Positions 1-8,675 of a DNA stretch of 21,467 bases are shown here, piece by piece. The first letter of the stretch is position 1. Each line of letters opens with the position of its first letter. The DNA lies in contig WTXI01000499.1 in assembly GCA_022376515.1 (NCBI GenBank), positions 1 through 21,467 on the forward strand, given 5' to 3'. The translations under genes and the position numbers were made by a program. This DNA is from Lactifluus volemus (lineage: Eukaryota; Basidiomycota; Agaricomycetes; Russulales; Russulaceae). Under the pieces are notes generated by a model. That model saw only the letters and a program-made list of their open reading frames with translations, was not told the origin of the DNA and did no database searches.

Positions 1-1228
1 ATGATACCGTTTTACCAGCTTGGGCAATTCGGCTAACAGACACTATGGTGACCCCAATGTCTGGTGCATGGAGGGCGTCTTTTAGCAGCACATTCGAGGT
101 CGCTGCTCCGTTTGGCACATCGATTTGTAAGTCCCCAGCTCCTATGGCATAACACAGTCGCTTATCAGCTGTTTTTATAGCGCGCGGTTCGATGGGACGA
201 TAAGAAATGAACTTGTCTCTGTGGGGGGACATATGTCGAGACGCTCCCGAGTCGTAGAGCTCGACTTCGCTTGAGGTACGTGGATCAGATATCATAGCTG
301 ATACCGTGTCCTCATCTTCATCAATTACAGTCCACTCCCCCTCCGTTCCATCGCTTAGATCGTCGAGCGATTCGACTTCTTGTATGGCCATCCAGGCCTC
401 GATTTCTTCGTGCTGGGCCTCTGCTGATGCTGCCCCGACTTTGGCTTCGCGATTTTTGGGTCCTTGGCCTTCTTTGCCGCCACCTTTAGCCCAGCAGTCA
501 GCTTTTACATGACCGCGTTTTTTGCAATTGAAACATTCGATGTCGCGTTTTTTGCGCTTTTGGTTTTGCCTCTGGATTGCGACTGCGAAAGATTCATCCA
601 TGGGGATGTTCCCCTTCTTGATGATACGCCTATTGTATTCGTCTTGGGCTTGCCGAATTACTGTCGCGGCCGAAACGTCTTTTTCGCTAATATCTGACGC
701 GGCAGATATCGATCCCATGATGCCGTCGTACGAATCGGGGAGCGATCCCATCAAGATCGAAGCATATTCTTCGTCTGTGATCGTCTTCCCCATCGACGCA
801 AGCTGCTGGCGCAAGTTAGCCATTTTATTAAAATGCACACGTACATCGTCATCCTCATCACAGCGCACGCTGTGAAGCTTTCGGCTTAGCTCCGTAAGCA
901 ATGCTTTGGTACGTGCTTCGAATAATTTTCTCAGCTCGTCCCAAACATCCTTTGCGTGTACGTGGCCTTTGATGTGATTGAATACAGTGTCAGGCACCGA
1001 TGAAGCGATCAATTGTTTGATACCGGCTTCATCGTTCTCCCAACGCGTGATTGGATCGAGACCACCGACAACGCCTGCCGTTATATATGGCGTGGTCATG
1101 GCGTCGTGAGTAAGATGGTCTCGCCATCTTCGAGAATCGACCGCCCATATCATGCGATCGCGATACGTTACCCAGTTCGACCCGTCCTCGATTAACTTGA
1201 TGATGGTGAGTTTGTTTTCCTCACTCAT
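1..1228 (-). CDS. Copia-1 gag-pol polyprotein, N-terminal 409 codons (partial)
   Basis: An uninterrupted minus-strand frame starts at ATG 1228-1226 and runs off the left edge. Residues about 1-230 are a copia-type Gag (it begins MSEENKLTIIKL; the family-typical NW and RDRM motifs lie near residues 18-26). A CCHC zinc knuckle spans residues 232-245 (C-x2-C-x4-H-x4-C, CFNCKKRGHVKADC). The aspartic protease active site DSGAS starts at residue 326. Gag packages the RNA and the protease cleaves the polyprotein. No stop or frameshift is seen in the visible part, unlike in Copia-2. The start is chosen because it follows the primer-binding site and leader and because the protein aligns from residue 1 with Copia-2 Gag: Arg62 here matches the position of a TGA in Copia-2. 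Integrase, RT and RNase H would lie left of the window. Confidence 0.9.
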   Translation of the reverse strand, partial: MSEENKLTIIKLIEDGSNWVTYRDRMIWAVDSRRWRDHLTHDAMTTPYITAGVVGGLDPITRWENDEAGIKQLIASSVPDTVFNHIKGHVHAKDVWDELRKLFEARTKALLTELSRKLHSVRCDEDDDVRVHFNKMANLRQQLASMGKTITDEEYASILMGSLPDSYDGIMGSISAASDISEKDVSAATVIRQAQDEYNRRIIKKGNIPMDESFAVAIQRQNQKRKKRDIECFNCKKRGHVKADCWAKGGGKEGQGPKNREAKVGAASAEAQHEEIEAWMAIQEVESLDDLSDGTEGEWTVIDEDEDTVSAMISDPRTSSEVELYDSGASRHMSPHRDKFISYRPIEPRAIKTADKRLCYAIGAGDLQIDVPNGAATSNVLLKDALHAPDIGVTIVSVSRIAQAGKTVS

Positions 1229-1292
1229 GGTTGACTCCAGTTTAATAAGATGAGTAGTGGATGATTTATGTTTTTAGAGATGAGCAGCGTCA

Positions 1293-1304
1293 GGGCCCAT
1301 AACC
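1293..1304 (-). promoter_or_regulatory. Copia-1 primer-binding site, half-tRNA(iMet) type
   Basis: The minus strand reads GGTTATGGGCCC directly after the end of the 5' LTR. This is the exact complement of the anticodon-loop segment GGGCCCATAACC of eukaryotic initiator methionine tRNA. Drosophila copia and yeast Ty5 are known to prime with a tRNA-iMet fragment cut in the anticodon loop rather than with the tRNA 3' end. The same 12-mer lies at the same place in Copia-2. Confidence 0.8.
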
Positions 1305-1854
1305 TGACAACAGGTATGGGTCAAATCGAAGGGTTTTCGAGGACGCGGGACGAGAGGGAACGGAACGGGGAGGACAAAACTTCGTTACATTTTGAGGGGC
1401 ATTTTGCCCGTATTTAATACATTCTGATAATTTGTTTTTAAGACTATTTAAAAGTGGAGAACAAGAAGAGAATCTTAGAATCTTAGGAACAGTAAGCAAA
1501 CGAATAAACGATCGAAAATAAAACAAGACTGAGACATATGACCGCGAGGGTCATCGCGCGAAGTCGCGCTTGCTACAATTCGAAAAAGGAAACCCGAATA
1601 GATCACGATAAACGCGACTATTCTTTTGGCATCGTTCTCGATGCTTCGAGACTGCGAGAATTAAATAAAACTTAAAGAAACAAAGCCACAATGAGATAAA
1701 TCAAACAATACAAGAGCATAGAAACAAAATCGGGGTGAAACACGTCCAGACCGTGTTTCTAGACGCTTGGAGCGTCTTCCCCGTCGCTCGCGTCAGCTCG
1801 CTCGTTTTCGATATCGGCGGCGGTCCCCCTGACGTCGTAATCGATATTACAACA
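1305..1854 (-). repeat. Copia-1 5' LTR (550 bp)
   Basis: The left boundary is the TG that abuts the primer-binding site (plus strand TGACAACAGG). The right boundary is the CA of ATTACAACA at 1854. It is set by alignment with NLR-B: the NLR-A coding sequence matches NLR-B up to 1855 and then stops matching. Only one copy lies in the window, so boundaries rest on the TG/CA ends, the adjacent primer-binding site and the broken host gene rather than on a second LTR. Confidence 0.8.
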
Positions 1855-1995
1855 GGAATCGCAATCTTCCAATTGTACTGTGAGCTGGTGGGCAAGAAGG
1901 TCGTTCTTCGTCTTCCTTTTATATTTGATCAGGGCAGCATCGAAAATAAGTCGGAAATTGGATGCTAAGGGTGTCGAGATTGGAGTGTGAGACAT
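1855..1995 (-). pseudogene. NLR-A: N-terminal 47 codons of a Goodbye-domain NLR, cut by Copia-1
   Basis: ATG at 1995-1993 opens a frame whose first 47 codons closely match the start of NLR-B. The shared block includes FDAALIKYKRKTK and VQLEDCDS, in the first half of the fungal STAND N-terminal Goodbye domain. After Ser47 (codon 1857-1855) the frame runs into the Copia-1 LTR and ends about 31 codons later in LTR sequence, so any product is a chimeric fragment. The rest of the gene should lie left of the window beyond Copia-1. A second copia element sits 43 bp upstream of this ATG, so the gene has lost its promoter as well as its coding continuity. Confidence 0.82.
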
Positions 1996-2037
1996 AGGGA
2001 AAGTTGGGAATAGCCGATCTGTATGTGTGTGTTAAGG

Positions 2038-2042
2038 CATAA
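2038..2042. repeat. Target-site duplication CATAA, left side of Copia-2
   Basis: CATAA directly precedes the first base of the left Copia-2 LTR and recurs at 9547-9551 directly after the right LTR. Five-base duplications are normal for copia integrases. The unoccupied site resembles the DNA upstream of NLR-B near 17675-17690, which supports insertion into the NLR-A upstream flank. Confidence 0.92.
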
Positions 2043-2498
2043 TGGTGTCGAAAACGAGAGTGAAGACGCGGCGAATGAACACGCGCGCGGGAGCGGAACG
2101 AGCGGGAGGGGCAGCGCAGAGCAAAAAGAATATGGGACGCGTCCTTGATCCCCCAGTCTCGTATTTTGGTATTTAACTAGTCTAGTGTGTGTGCTACGGA
2201 CTGAATGGATTTAGTGCCAAGACGGCCGCTCGATCTTAGTGTGCACGAGGCGGGGCATTGCCATGTGCTCGGGTGAACTAACTATGCTAAGGTAAAAGGG
2301 AATTTGTCTGTGGAAAGTGAATGGTATCGTAATGGGCGGCTGTGGGCGCCCGCCCCCAACGAGGAGCAGGCGTTGTCCACGCCGGCGGGCCCTCAGGGAG
2401 CCGCGGGCGTTGGCAATCCCGTCTCAGGGTCCCAGCGCACGCTGCACGCCATTCTCGGCTGTCAGCCCCTCTTCGTGCCCGATTCGATTTCCCCAACA
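2043..2498 (-). repeat. Copia-2 3' LTR (456 bp)
   Basis: This LTR is uninterrupted. It matches the right LTR (8481-9546, minus the nested solo LTR and one ATCTT copy) over exactly 456 bp. The only difference I see is A at 2451 against G at 9499, which on the element's coding strand is T against C in a CpG. The pol reading frame runs on into this LTR. Confidence 0.95.
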
Positions 2499-2506
2499 CT
2501 CCCCCG
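2499..2506 (-). promoter_or_regulatory. Copia-2 polypurine tract
   Basis: The minus strand reads CGGGGGAG directly before the TGTTGG start of the 3' LTR. This is where plus-strand DNA synthesis would be primed. It is short and lies within the coding frame, where it contributes to the residues AGECW. Confidence 0.7.
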
Positions 2507-3588
2507 CGAGCGCCGTCTGTCCTTGATGGATTCCGAGTCCGGTGACGTGCCGCGTGACCTTCCAGGCCGGTAGTGCTTTCGTGAGGATGTCGGCTGTCAT
2601 GTCATCGGTGGGGCAGTAGATTAGGGATAGCTCCCCCGCACTGATAACTTGCCGGATAAAGTGGAAGCGAATGTCAATGTGCTTGGTCCTGGCTCGGTAG
2701 TTATCATCTGTAGCAAGCTTGAGGGCTGCCTGGTTGTCACAGTAGATTATAGTTGAATTAACGATAGGAGTGAGTAACTCTCCTTTGAGGCGGCGAAGCC
2801 ACGCTGCCTCTTTTGCGGCGTGGGTCGCCGCCACGTACTCTGCTTCCACTGTCGATAAGGTTACGATCTCTTGCTTTCGGGATCGCCAGGAGATCGCCCC
2901 TCCGTCGATAAGAAACGCGTATCCGGAGATCGCGTGGCGGTGCGGCTGCGATGCGCCGTCCGCGTCCGTGTACCCCAAGAGGTCGTGCTGCTCACTGCCG
3001 TAGGTGAGTTCGTGGTGTCGCGTTCCCGATAGGTAGCGCAGGACGCGCTTTACCGCGTCCCAGTGCAGCTCCCCCGGATTATCGAGGAACTGTGAGAGCG
3101 TCGAGATCGCAAACGAGATGTCGGGGCGCGTGGCGACTGCGGCGTACATCAGACTGCCGATCGCCTCTCGATAAGGTACCTTTCGCATGTGGGCAGCCTC
3201 TGTCTCGTTAGAGGGGCAATCATCTTTGGAGTAAGATGTGTTAGGGATCATGGGTGAATTTTGAGCTTTGGCATCAGCCAGGCCATATCTCGCAACAATT
3301 GACTTGATGTATTCTGATTGCGAGAGGGAGATGGTGTGCGCGGTGCGATCTCGGGTGATCCGGATACCGAGGAGCCAGCTGATCGGCCCCAAATCGGTGA
3401 GGGCATAGCGCGCGTGGAGCTGCGCCTTGTATCGCCTCATTAGCTTGCTCGAACTGCTGGTGATGATGCAATCATCAACGTGGACTGCGAGGATCAGGAC
3501 ATCGTCCTTCTCCTGCGCTCGGAAAACGCCCGGATCGGCTTGCGTGACGTGGAGGCCGAGGTCGTTGAGCGCGCGCGTGAGGGTGTCG

Positions 3589-3590
3589 TA
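3589..3590. repeat. TA target duplication, left side of the inverted-repeat element
   Basis: TA directly precedes CAGTGACTTCC on the left, and TA directly follows GGAAGTCACTG on the right (5183-5184). Removing the element and one TA restores the RT reading frame exactly, which supports the boundaries independently. Confidence 0.85.
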
Positions 3591-4169
3591 CAGTGACTTC
3601 CAAAACCCTTCTCATAAAACTGACCCTCACCCCAAAACTGATATATCTCCTGTTGTAAACATGCTATGATATTGGGTAGGGCATCATTGGAAAGGTATGG
3701 TTCTCAGGTTTCTGGCAATATATTATACTTGTCATAGAGATGCCTCAATCATAAGATATATTCAACTTAATGCAGATTACTATAAGAAGGGTTTTGTTGC
3801 GGCCATATCCAAAAACCTTTACCATAATGTAATAAGAGTAATTCTTATTCAAATGACCCCAAAATTGGCATGCTATTAGCTTATAGCTAATATAATCTGA
3901 ATCAGTTGCAAACATGTGAAAATGGTGTCAGTTTTCAAACATTTACAGCCATTAAGTTAAATGTGGTAATGAAACCCTTCTTTTTTATATTGTAGGTCAT
4001 TTTTCCTAAAACCACCTCTTGGCTGTGAGTAATATTATTAGTACTATAACTAAAAGTCACAGATTGAATTGTTTAAACATTTAAAAGCTTCTGAAAAGTC
4101 ATTTAAAGAGGCTTTTTACTGATAATTTATCATAAAGGGGGTAATGTTTTTTAATTAACAAATGAAATA
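3591..4169 (+). repeat. Left 579-bp inverted arm
   Basis: It matches the reverse complement of 4604-5182 over its whole length. I see two mismatches: A/G at about 4131 and T/C at about 4151, both near the inner end. The 10-mer AAACCCTTCT occurs at 3603-3612 and 3972-3981, and in reverse at 3785-3794. A 60-aa frame in this arm is repeated identically in the other arm only because of the inverted repeat, and is not a gene. Confidence 0.92.
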
Positions 4170-4603
4170 CACCATTTAAAGACTAAAATACATTGGATTA
4201 GTAAAGGCCACACTGCCCTTTAGTGAAATGACATATTGTGGCTGTGCATATATATTTGTAAAGGTAGTGAGAGAGAAAAAGAACAGTATTTGAACTAAGA
4301 CAATAGTAACATATAAATAAACTCTGTAAAAAAGCATTAAAAAAGGATAGTAAAGAGATTGCAGTGAATCATTTAGTTAGATATGATCAAATTACATTAC
4401 ATAAGCTCATACTATAGGACCTAAGTAAAGAAGAATTGCTATAAAAAGCTCAATAAGAAACTAACTAATAACAACACACATTTACAGAAGCATTTTCAAT
4501 AATTTAGGCCCTTATTCACCTGGTTTTAACTTGAATAACCACTTATCTGATAGAGGGGACTGTGGTGTACAACCTTATAAGGAGTTATTCCTCTTAAATC
4601 ATT

Positions 4604-5182
4604 TATTTCATTTGTTAATTAAGAAACATTACCCCCTTTACGATAAATTATCAGTAAAAAGCCTCTTTAAATGACTTTTCAGAAGCTTTTAAATGTTTAA
4701 ACAATTCAATCTGTGACTTTTAGTTATAGTACTAATAATATTACTCACAGCCAAGAGGTGGTTTTAGGAAAAATGACCTACAATATAAAAAAGAAGGGTT
4801 TCATTACCACATTTAACTTAATGGCTGTAAATGTTTGAAAACTGACACCATTTTCACATGTTTGCAACTGATTCAGATTATATTAGCTATAAGCTAATAG
4901 CATGCCAATTTTGGGGTCATTTGAATAAGAATTACTCTTATTACATTATGGTAAAGGTTTTTGGATATGGCCGCAACAAAACCCTTCTTATAGTAATCTG
5001 CATTAAGTTGAATATATCTTATGATTGAGGCATCTCTATGACAAGTATAATATATTGCCAGAAACCTGAGAACCATACCTTTCCAATGATGCCCTACCCA
5101 ATATCATAGCATGTTTACAACAGGAGATATATCAGTTTTGGGGTGAGGGTCAGTTTTATGAGAAGGGTTTTGGAAGTCACTG
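4604..5182 (-). repeat. Right 579-bp inverted arm
   Basis: Reverse complement of the left arm, of identical length. The inner end is where TATTTCATTTGTT stops matching its partner. An RNA spanning both arms could fold into a hairpin of about 579 bp. Confidence 0.92.
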
Positions 5183-5913
5183 TACCATCGACACCCGGCC
5201 TGCTTGAGCCCGTAGAGGGACTTCCGCAGCCGTTTCACGCTGCCTGCGCTCTCCTCGAAGCCTGGGGGTTCCTGCATGTAGATCTCCTCCTCCTCCCCTA
5301 GCTCACCATTTAGGTAAGCGCTGTTAAAGTCGAAAGTATCTATGTCCCAATCGTATCGCGCGGCGATCGCGAGGATGGTCCGGATACTAGTTAGTTTTGC
5401 GACAGGGGAGAAGGTGTCGAAATAATCGACGCCATAAATTTGAGTGAATCCGCGCGCAACGAGGCGCGCTTTGTATTTGTCGATCGTGCCGTCGGCCTTA
5501 CGCTTGAGTCGGAAGACCCACTTGCTGCCGACGACATTTTTGCCCTTGGGGTAGGGAACCATTTCCCAGGTGCCCGCGCGTTCGAGCGTTTCGATTTCAC
5601 GTTCCATTGCCCATTGCCACTCGGGCCAATCGGGGCGGGATCGCGCCTCGGAGACAGAGCGCGGGTCGCCGTTTGCGTCGTGGGCTGCCGCAGCCATCGT
5701 CATGTCGATCTCGGCATGGAATGCCATCTCCGCGTAGCTGGGTTCTTCAGGTGCTGTGGCAAAAGACTCGTTAGCTGAGTCTGTTCCACGCTGGGAGAAT
5801 GTCACCCGGCGCGCGTGCCCTCGGAGACTGATTCCTTGGGCATCTTCTTCGTTGGGGGTTTGCCCAGCTAGGGATAGCTTGGCTATCCGCGCAGATCGTC
5901 GGGGCGGCTCGGG
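5183..5913 (-). pseudogene. Copia-2 pol, middle part: N-terminal half of reverse transcriptase
   Basis: This part lies in the same frame as the gag-integrase part but after the TGA at 5916-5914. It carries the copia RT signatures VVGSKWVFRLK, YKARLVARGF and VDYFDTFSPVAK, the first catalytic-aspartate region DTFDFNSAYLNG, and SLYGLKQAG. It ends at CRWY, where the inverted-repeat element is inserted; read on, the frame passes into the insertion and stops at 5106-5104. No Met start is needed, because it is an internal part of a polyprotein. A GTG at 5805 is not a real start. Confidence 0.88.
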
Positions 5914-8397
5914 TCATGGTGCCGGCGGCGGCTTCGCTTTTTTGGGTGCTCGGGGCAGCTGCGACGGCGGCGGTGCTTGTTCCGGCGGTGTGATCGGTGG
6001 TGGTATTGCACGGTCGTCGTCTGCCGCTTGGTCCGGGGCCTCGGCATTGTCGTCTGGTGGTTCCGGGGTCGGGTCGACTTCCGGAGCGCCGGCGTCGGGT
6101 TGTTGCGCTTGGGGCGTCGGGATGGCGGTGAGCTGGATTTTCGGGACTGTGACTTGGGTTTGGGCTTGTGTTTGAGCTTGTGGTGGAGGTGGTGTGTATA
6201 GTGTCACTGTGTCAGAGGTGAATTTTACATCCCTTTCAACTGAGATAGGATTTGGGTGCTTCTCTGGCCAGTAGATCCTGTGGGCATGAGGACTTTCTTT
6301 GTCATAGCCTACCCAACGTGCTGGGAGGCCTCGGGCATCTAGTTTGGAGCCTTTGAGGTTGCGGACCCAGACGCGTTGGCCCCACTCGGGGACGCTGGCT
6401 AGGTTCGGCTTGCGCCCATGGAGGCGTTCGTGCGGGGTGATCGCGCCTAGCGCGCGGGTCGATGACCGGTTCTTCAGCCAGATAGAGTGCTGGAGGGCCT
6501 CTCCCCAGAGGGTTTTGGGAAGTCCGGAGTGGTGGAGTATCGCTCGGACGCGTTCTAGGAGACGCCGGTTGAGCGACTCCGCGATCCCGTTGTGCTGCGG
6601 GGTGTCGTGGGTCGTGAGCCGTTGTTCCGTCCCCTGCTCTCGGAGGAACGCCTTGAGGTTGTTGCTCATGTACTCGCCCCCCCAGTCGGAGCGGAAGCGG
6701 CGTATCGTCGCGCCGTGCTGCGTGCGCGCCCATGCGGCGAATTCTTTGTAGGCTTCGAATGCCTCTGACTTGGTCTTGAGGGTTCTGGCCCAGGTGTAGC
6801 GAGAATAGTCGTCAGTAAAGGTGATATAGTAGCGTTTCCCACCAATACTGTTGTCAGGAGAAGGGCCCCAAACATCAGAGTGGACTTCTTCTCCAAAGGA
6901 AGTGGCAGGTGGGGCTTGTCTTTCAGGCTTGATCACCTTCCTAGTCGTCTTAGCATAGTCACATGAGTTACAAGAGAAGGGGGATCCTTCATCAATGAGG
7001 TCTATTCCCTGGATGGAGTTGTGTCGGATGAGCGAGCGCAGAGTGTCGACGCTGACGTGGCCCAGGTGACGGTGGAGTTCGAAAATTGTGACTCGTTCGA
7101 GTGTGACTGTGGCTGAGGCTGTCACAGGGTGTTCGACTTTGTAGAGTCCGCTGGCGTTCGCTTTGATGGTGCCGACAACTTTCCCCTTCGCGTTTTTTAT
7201 GGTGCAATGGTCTTTCTCAAAGGTAACTGAGTTTCCCAGCTTCGTGATTCGTGATATTGACACTATTGTCATGGCCATGTCAGGAGCATGCAGCACTTCT
7301 CGCAAGATAACTGAGGTGGAAGACTCCCCATGAGGGACCTCTACCCTGAGGTCCCCAATGCCTATAGCGTAGAACATCCGTTTGTCGGCCGCGATTATCG
7401 CACGCGGCGGGATCTCTCGGTATGTGGTGAATTTTGCTCGGAAGGGGGACATGTGGGTTGACGCTCCGGAGTCATATAGCTCAGCGTCGATCGGCGCATT
7501 TCGCGGCACGCTTGCTGCAGCCGCTGAATAGTCAGGGAGCTCTTCTATGGCTGCCCACGCTTCGATGTCGTTCGTTTCGGCCGCCGTTGTCGCGTTGTTC
7601 GCGCTGGCGCCTCCTCGTTGTGGCCATTGGCCTTCCTGGCCTCCGCCCTTTCCCCAGCACTCCGCTTTGGTGTGCCCGCGCTTTTTACAGTTGTAGCACT
7701 TGATGTCGGATCGTTTTCCCCTTCGTCCGGGTTTCCACGCTTGAGAGGACGCGCCGAACGCTTCGTCCGCGTCCGATTTCGGCTTGTCGCCCTGGAGGCG
7801 GTCGTACTCGTCCAGCGCGAGTCGGGTTACGCTCGCGGGCGTGATGGTCGCCTTTGCGAAGTCGGCTGACGCGTTTATGGCGCTGATTATGCCCTGGTAC
7901 GAAGGGGGGAGGGATCGGAGCAGAATGTAAGCAAACTCTAGTTCTGGGATATTACTTCCCAGAGAGGCCAATTTTTCTTTCATTACTTGCAGATTTTCGA
8001 GGTGTGTGCGGAGGTTCTCGTCGTCTCCGCACCTGATGTTGCCGATGTGCCATCGGAGCTCGATCGCGACCATCGGCAATCGTTTTTCGTGGAGCTCTTT
8101 TAGTGCCTCCCACGCCTCCTTCACATTCGATTTATCTTTTATTTTGTTGAAGGCTGAATCGGGGATTGACGACGCGATCAAGTTCATGAGCGCGGCCTTG
8201 TCATCCTCCCATCATTCTTCCGGCGTCGCGCCGCTGATGGTGCCGCCGTCGATATATCGCTTCGTCGGCGATGTGTTCGTTAGGTGGTCTTTCCATTTGT
8301 GGGATTTGACTATCAGGATCATCCTGTCTCTGTAGTTTTCCCAGTTGGATCCATCTGCTGCAAGCTGAGTGATTTTTGAACTGTGGACTTCAACCAT
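5914..8397 (-). pseudogene. Copia-2 gag-protease-integrase part of the polyprotein, broken by two in-frame TGA codons
   Basis: The start is ATG 8397-8395, 71 bp after the primer-binding site. The protein aligns from residue 1 with Copia-1 Gag. Codon 62 (8214-8212) is TGA where Copia-1 has Arg, and codon 828 (5916-5914) is TGA in a proline-rich linker between integrase and RT. In full-frame numbering the CCHC knuckle is at 234-247 (CYNCKKRGHTKAEC) and the protease DSGAS starts at 309. The integrase HHCC finger lies at about 442-479. The catalytic DD35E residues are D508 (VHSDVWG), D571 (RSDWGGEY) and E607 (GIAESLNR). All catalytic residues are present, so the element was functional until recently. 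As it stands, translation from ATG 8397 would give 61 residues. Confidence 0.92.
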
Positions 8398-8468
8398 TGT
8401 GAAGAAAAGGAGTGTGAGTGTTTTTGACTTTTGTGTAATCTCGTACTGATTTTTAGAATGCAACTCCA

Positions 8469-8480
8469 GGGCCCATAACC
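8469..8480 (-). promoter_or_regulatory. Copia-2 primer-binding site, half-tRNA(iMet) type
   Basis: The minus strand reads GGTTATGGGCCC with no spacer after the LTR end (ACACCA). It is identical to the Copia-1 site and complementary to the anticodon loop of initiator methionine tRNA. Confidence 0.8.
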
Positions 8481-8675
8481 TGGTGTCGAAAACGAGAGTG
8501 AAGACGCGGCGAATGAACACGCGCGCGGGAGCGGAACGAGCGGGAGGGGCAGCGCAGAGCAAAAAGAATATGGGACGCGTCCTTGATCCCCCAGTCTCGT
8601 ATTTTGGTATTTAACTAGTCTAGTGTGTGTGCTACGGACTGAATGGATTTAGTGCCAAGACGGCCGCTCGATCTT

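Larger units (their letters stand above)
1..1854 (-). mobile_element. Copia-1: 5' part of a Ty1/copia retrotransposon, cut by the window edge
   Basis: A minus-strand LTR retrotransposon enters the window from the left. Reading 5' to 3' on the minus strand it has a 550-bp 5' LTR (1854-1305), a primer-binding site (1304-1293), a leader of about 64 bp, and a gag-pol frame that is still open at position 1. The LTR has TG...CA ends. It sits inside the first exon of an NLR gene, so the 5 bp next to it (GGAAT, 1855-1859) should recur at the far end of the element, outside the window. Gag and protease are clearly related to Copia-2, but the LTRs differ in length and sequence, so these are two families of one lineage. 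Confidence 0.88.
2424..3590 (-). pseudogene. Copia-2 pol, C-terminal part: reverse transcriptase palm and RNase H
   Basis: This frame continues the RT interrupted at 5183. Its first codons (Y)DTLTRAL join in frame to the upstream half once the inserted element and one TA are removed. It holds the RT active-site motif HVDD near 3465, in the form AVHVDDCII; His in place of the more usual Tyr also occurs, as I recall, in other fungal copia elements. The copia region LGIRITRD, TRPDISFA and LRYLSGT follows. RNase H has DADGA, then VEAEY, then CDNQAA, and ends with DILTKALP. The frame passes through the polypurine tract and stops at 2426-2424, 75 bp inside the 3' LTR. The piece cannot be translated as part of the polyprotein while the insertion is present. 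Confidence 0.9.
3591..5182. mobile_element. AT-rich non-autonomous DNA transposon with 579-bp inverted arms (Tc1/mariner-like ends)
   Basis: The element is 1,592 bp with ends CAGTGACTTCC...GGAAGTCACTG flanked by TA. A TA duplication with CAGTG termini is the classic signature of the Tc1/mariner superfamily. The two arms are 579 bp each with two mismatches by eye, and the central spacer (4170-4603, 434 bp) has no coding frame that I can recognise. No transposase is present, so it would depend on one in trans. Its base composition is far more AT-rich than the surrounding copia coding sequence. It splits the Copia-2 RT after codon 1072. CACTA/Plavaka-type elements also have 2-3 bp duplications, so the superfamily call is an inference. 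Confidence 0.85.

Noticed and set aside
306..875. Plus-strand frames at 306-875
   Set aside because: Antisense shadows of the Copia-1 gag-protease frame, which is open on the minus strand across the whole interval.
2287..2573. Frames in and across the Copia-2 LTRs (around 2287-2573 and 9335-9591)
   Set aside because: Repeated only because the LTR is repeated. The minus-strand pol reading frame and non-coding LTR explain them.
3697..3879. Identical 60-aa frames at 3697-3879 (+) and 4894-5076 (-)
   Set aside because: They are the same sequence in the two inverted arms of the DNA transposon. The frame lies in non-coding AT-rich repeat and has no family features.
3591..5182. The inserted element as a CACTA-type transposon with a 3-bp duplication
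   Set aside because: The 3 bp on the left (GTA) and right (TAC) differ, while TA matches on both sides and its removal restores the reading frame.
5803..5805. GTG at 5805 as a start codon for a separate RT protein
   Set aside because: It is an internal valine of the polyprotein frame. The same frame continues upstream to the TGA at 5916-5914 and beyond.
5756..6201. Gly/Cys/Trp-rich plus-strand frames around 5756-6201
   Set aside because: Antisense to the proline-rich linker between integrase and RT in Copia-2.
8212..8214. Programmed readthrough of the TGA at gag codon 62
   Set aside because: Readthrough signals usually lie at the gag-pol border, not 61 codons into Gag. Copia-1 has Arg at the same codon, so a point mutation is the simpler explanation.
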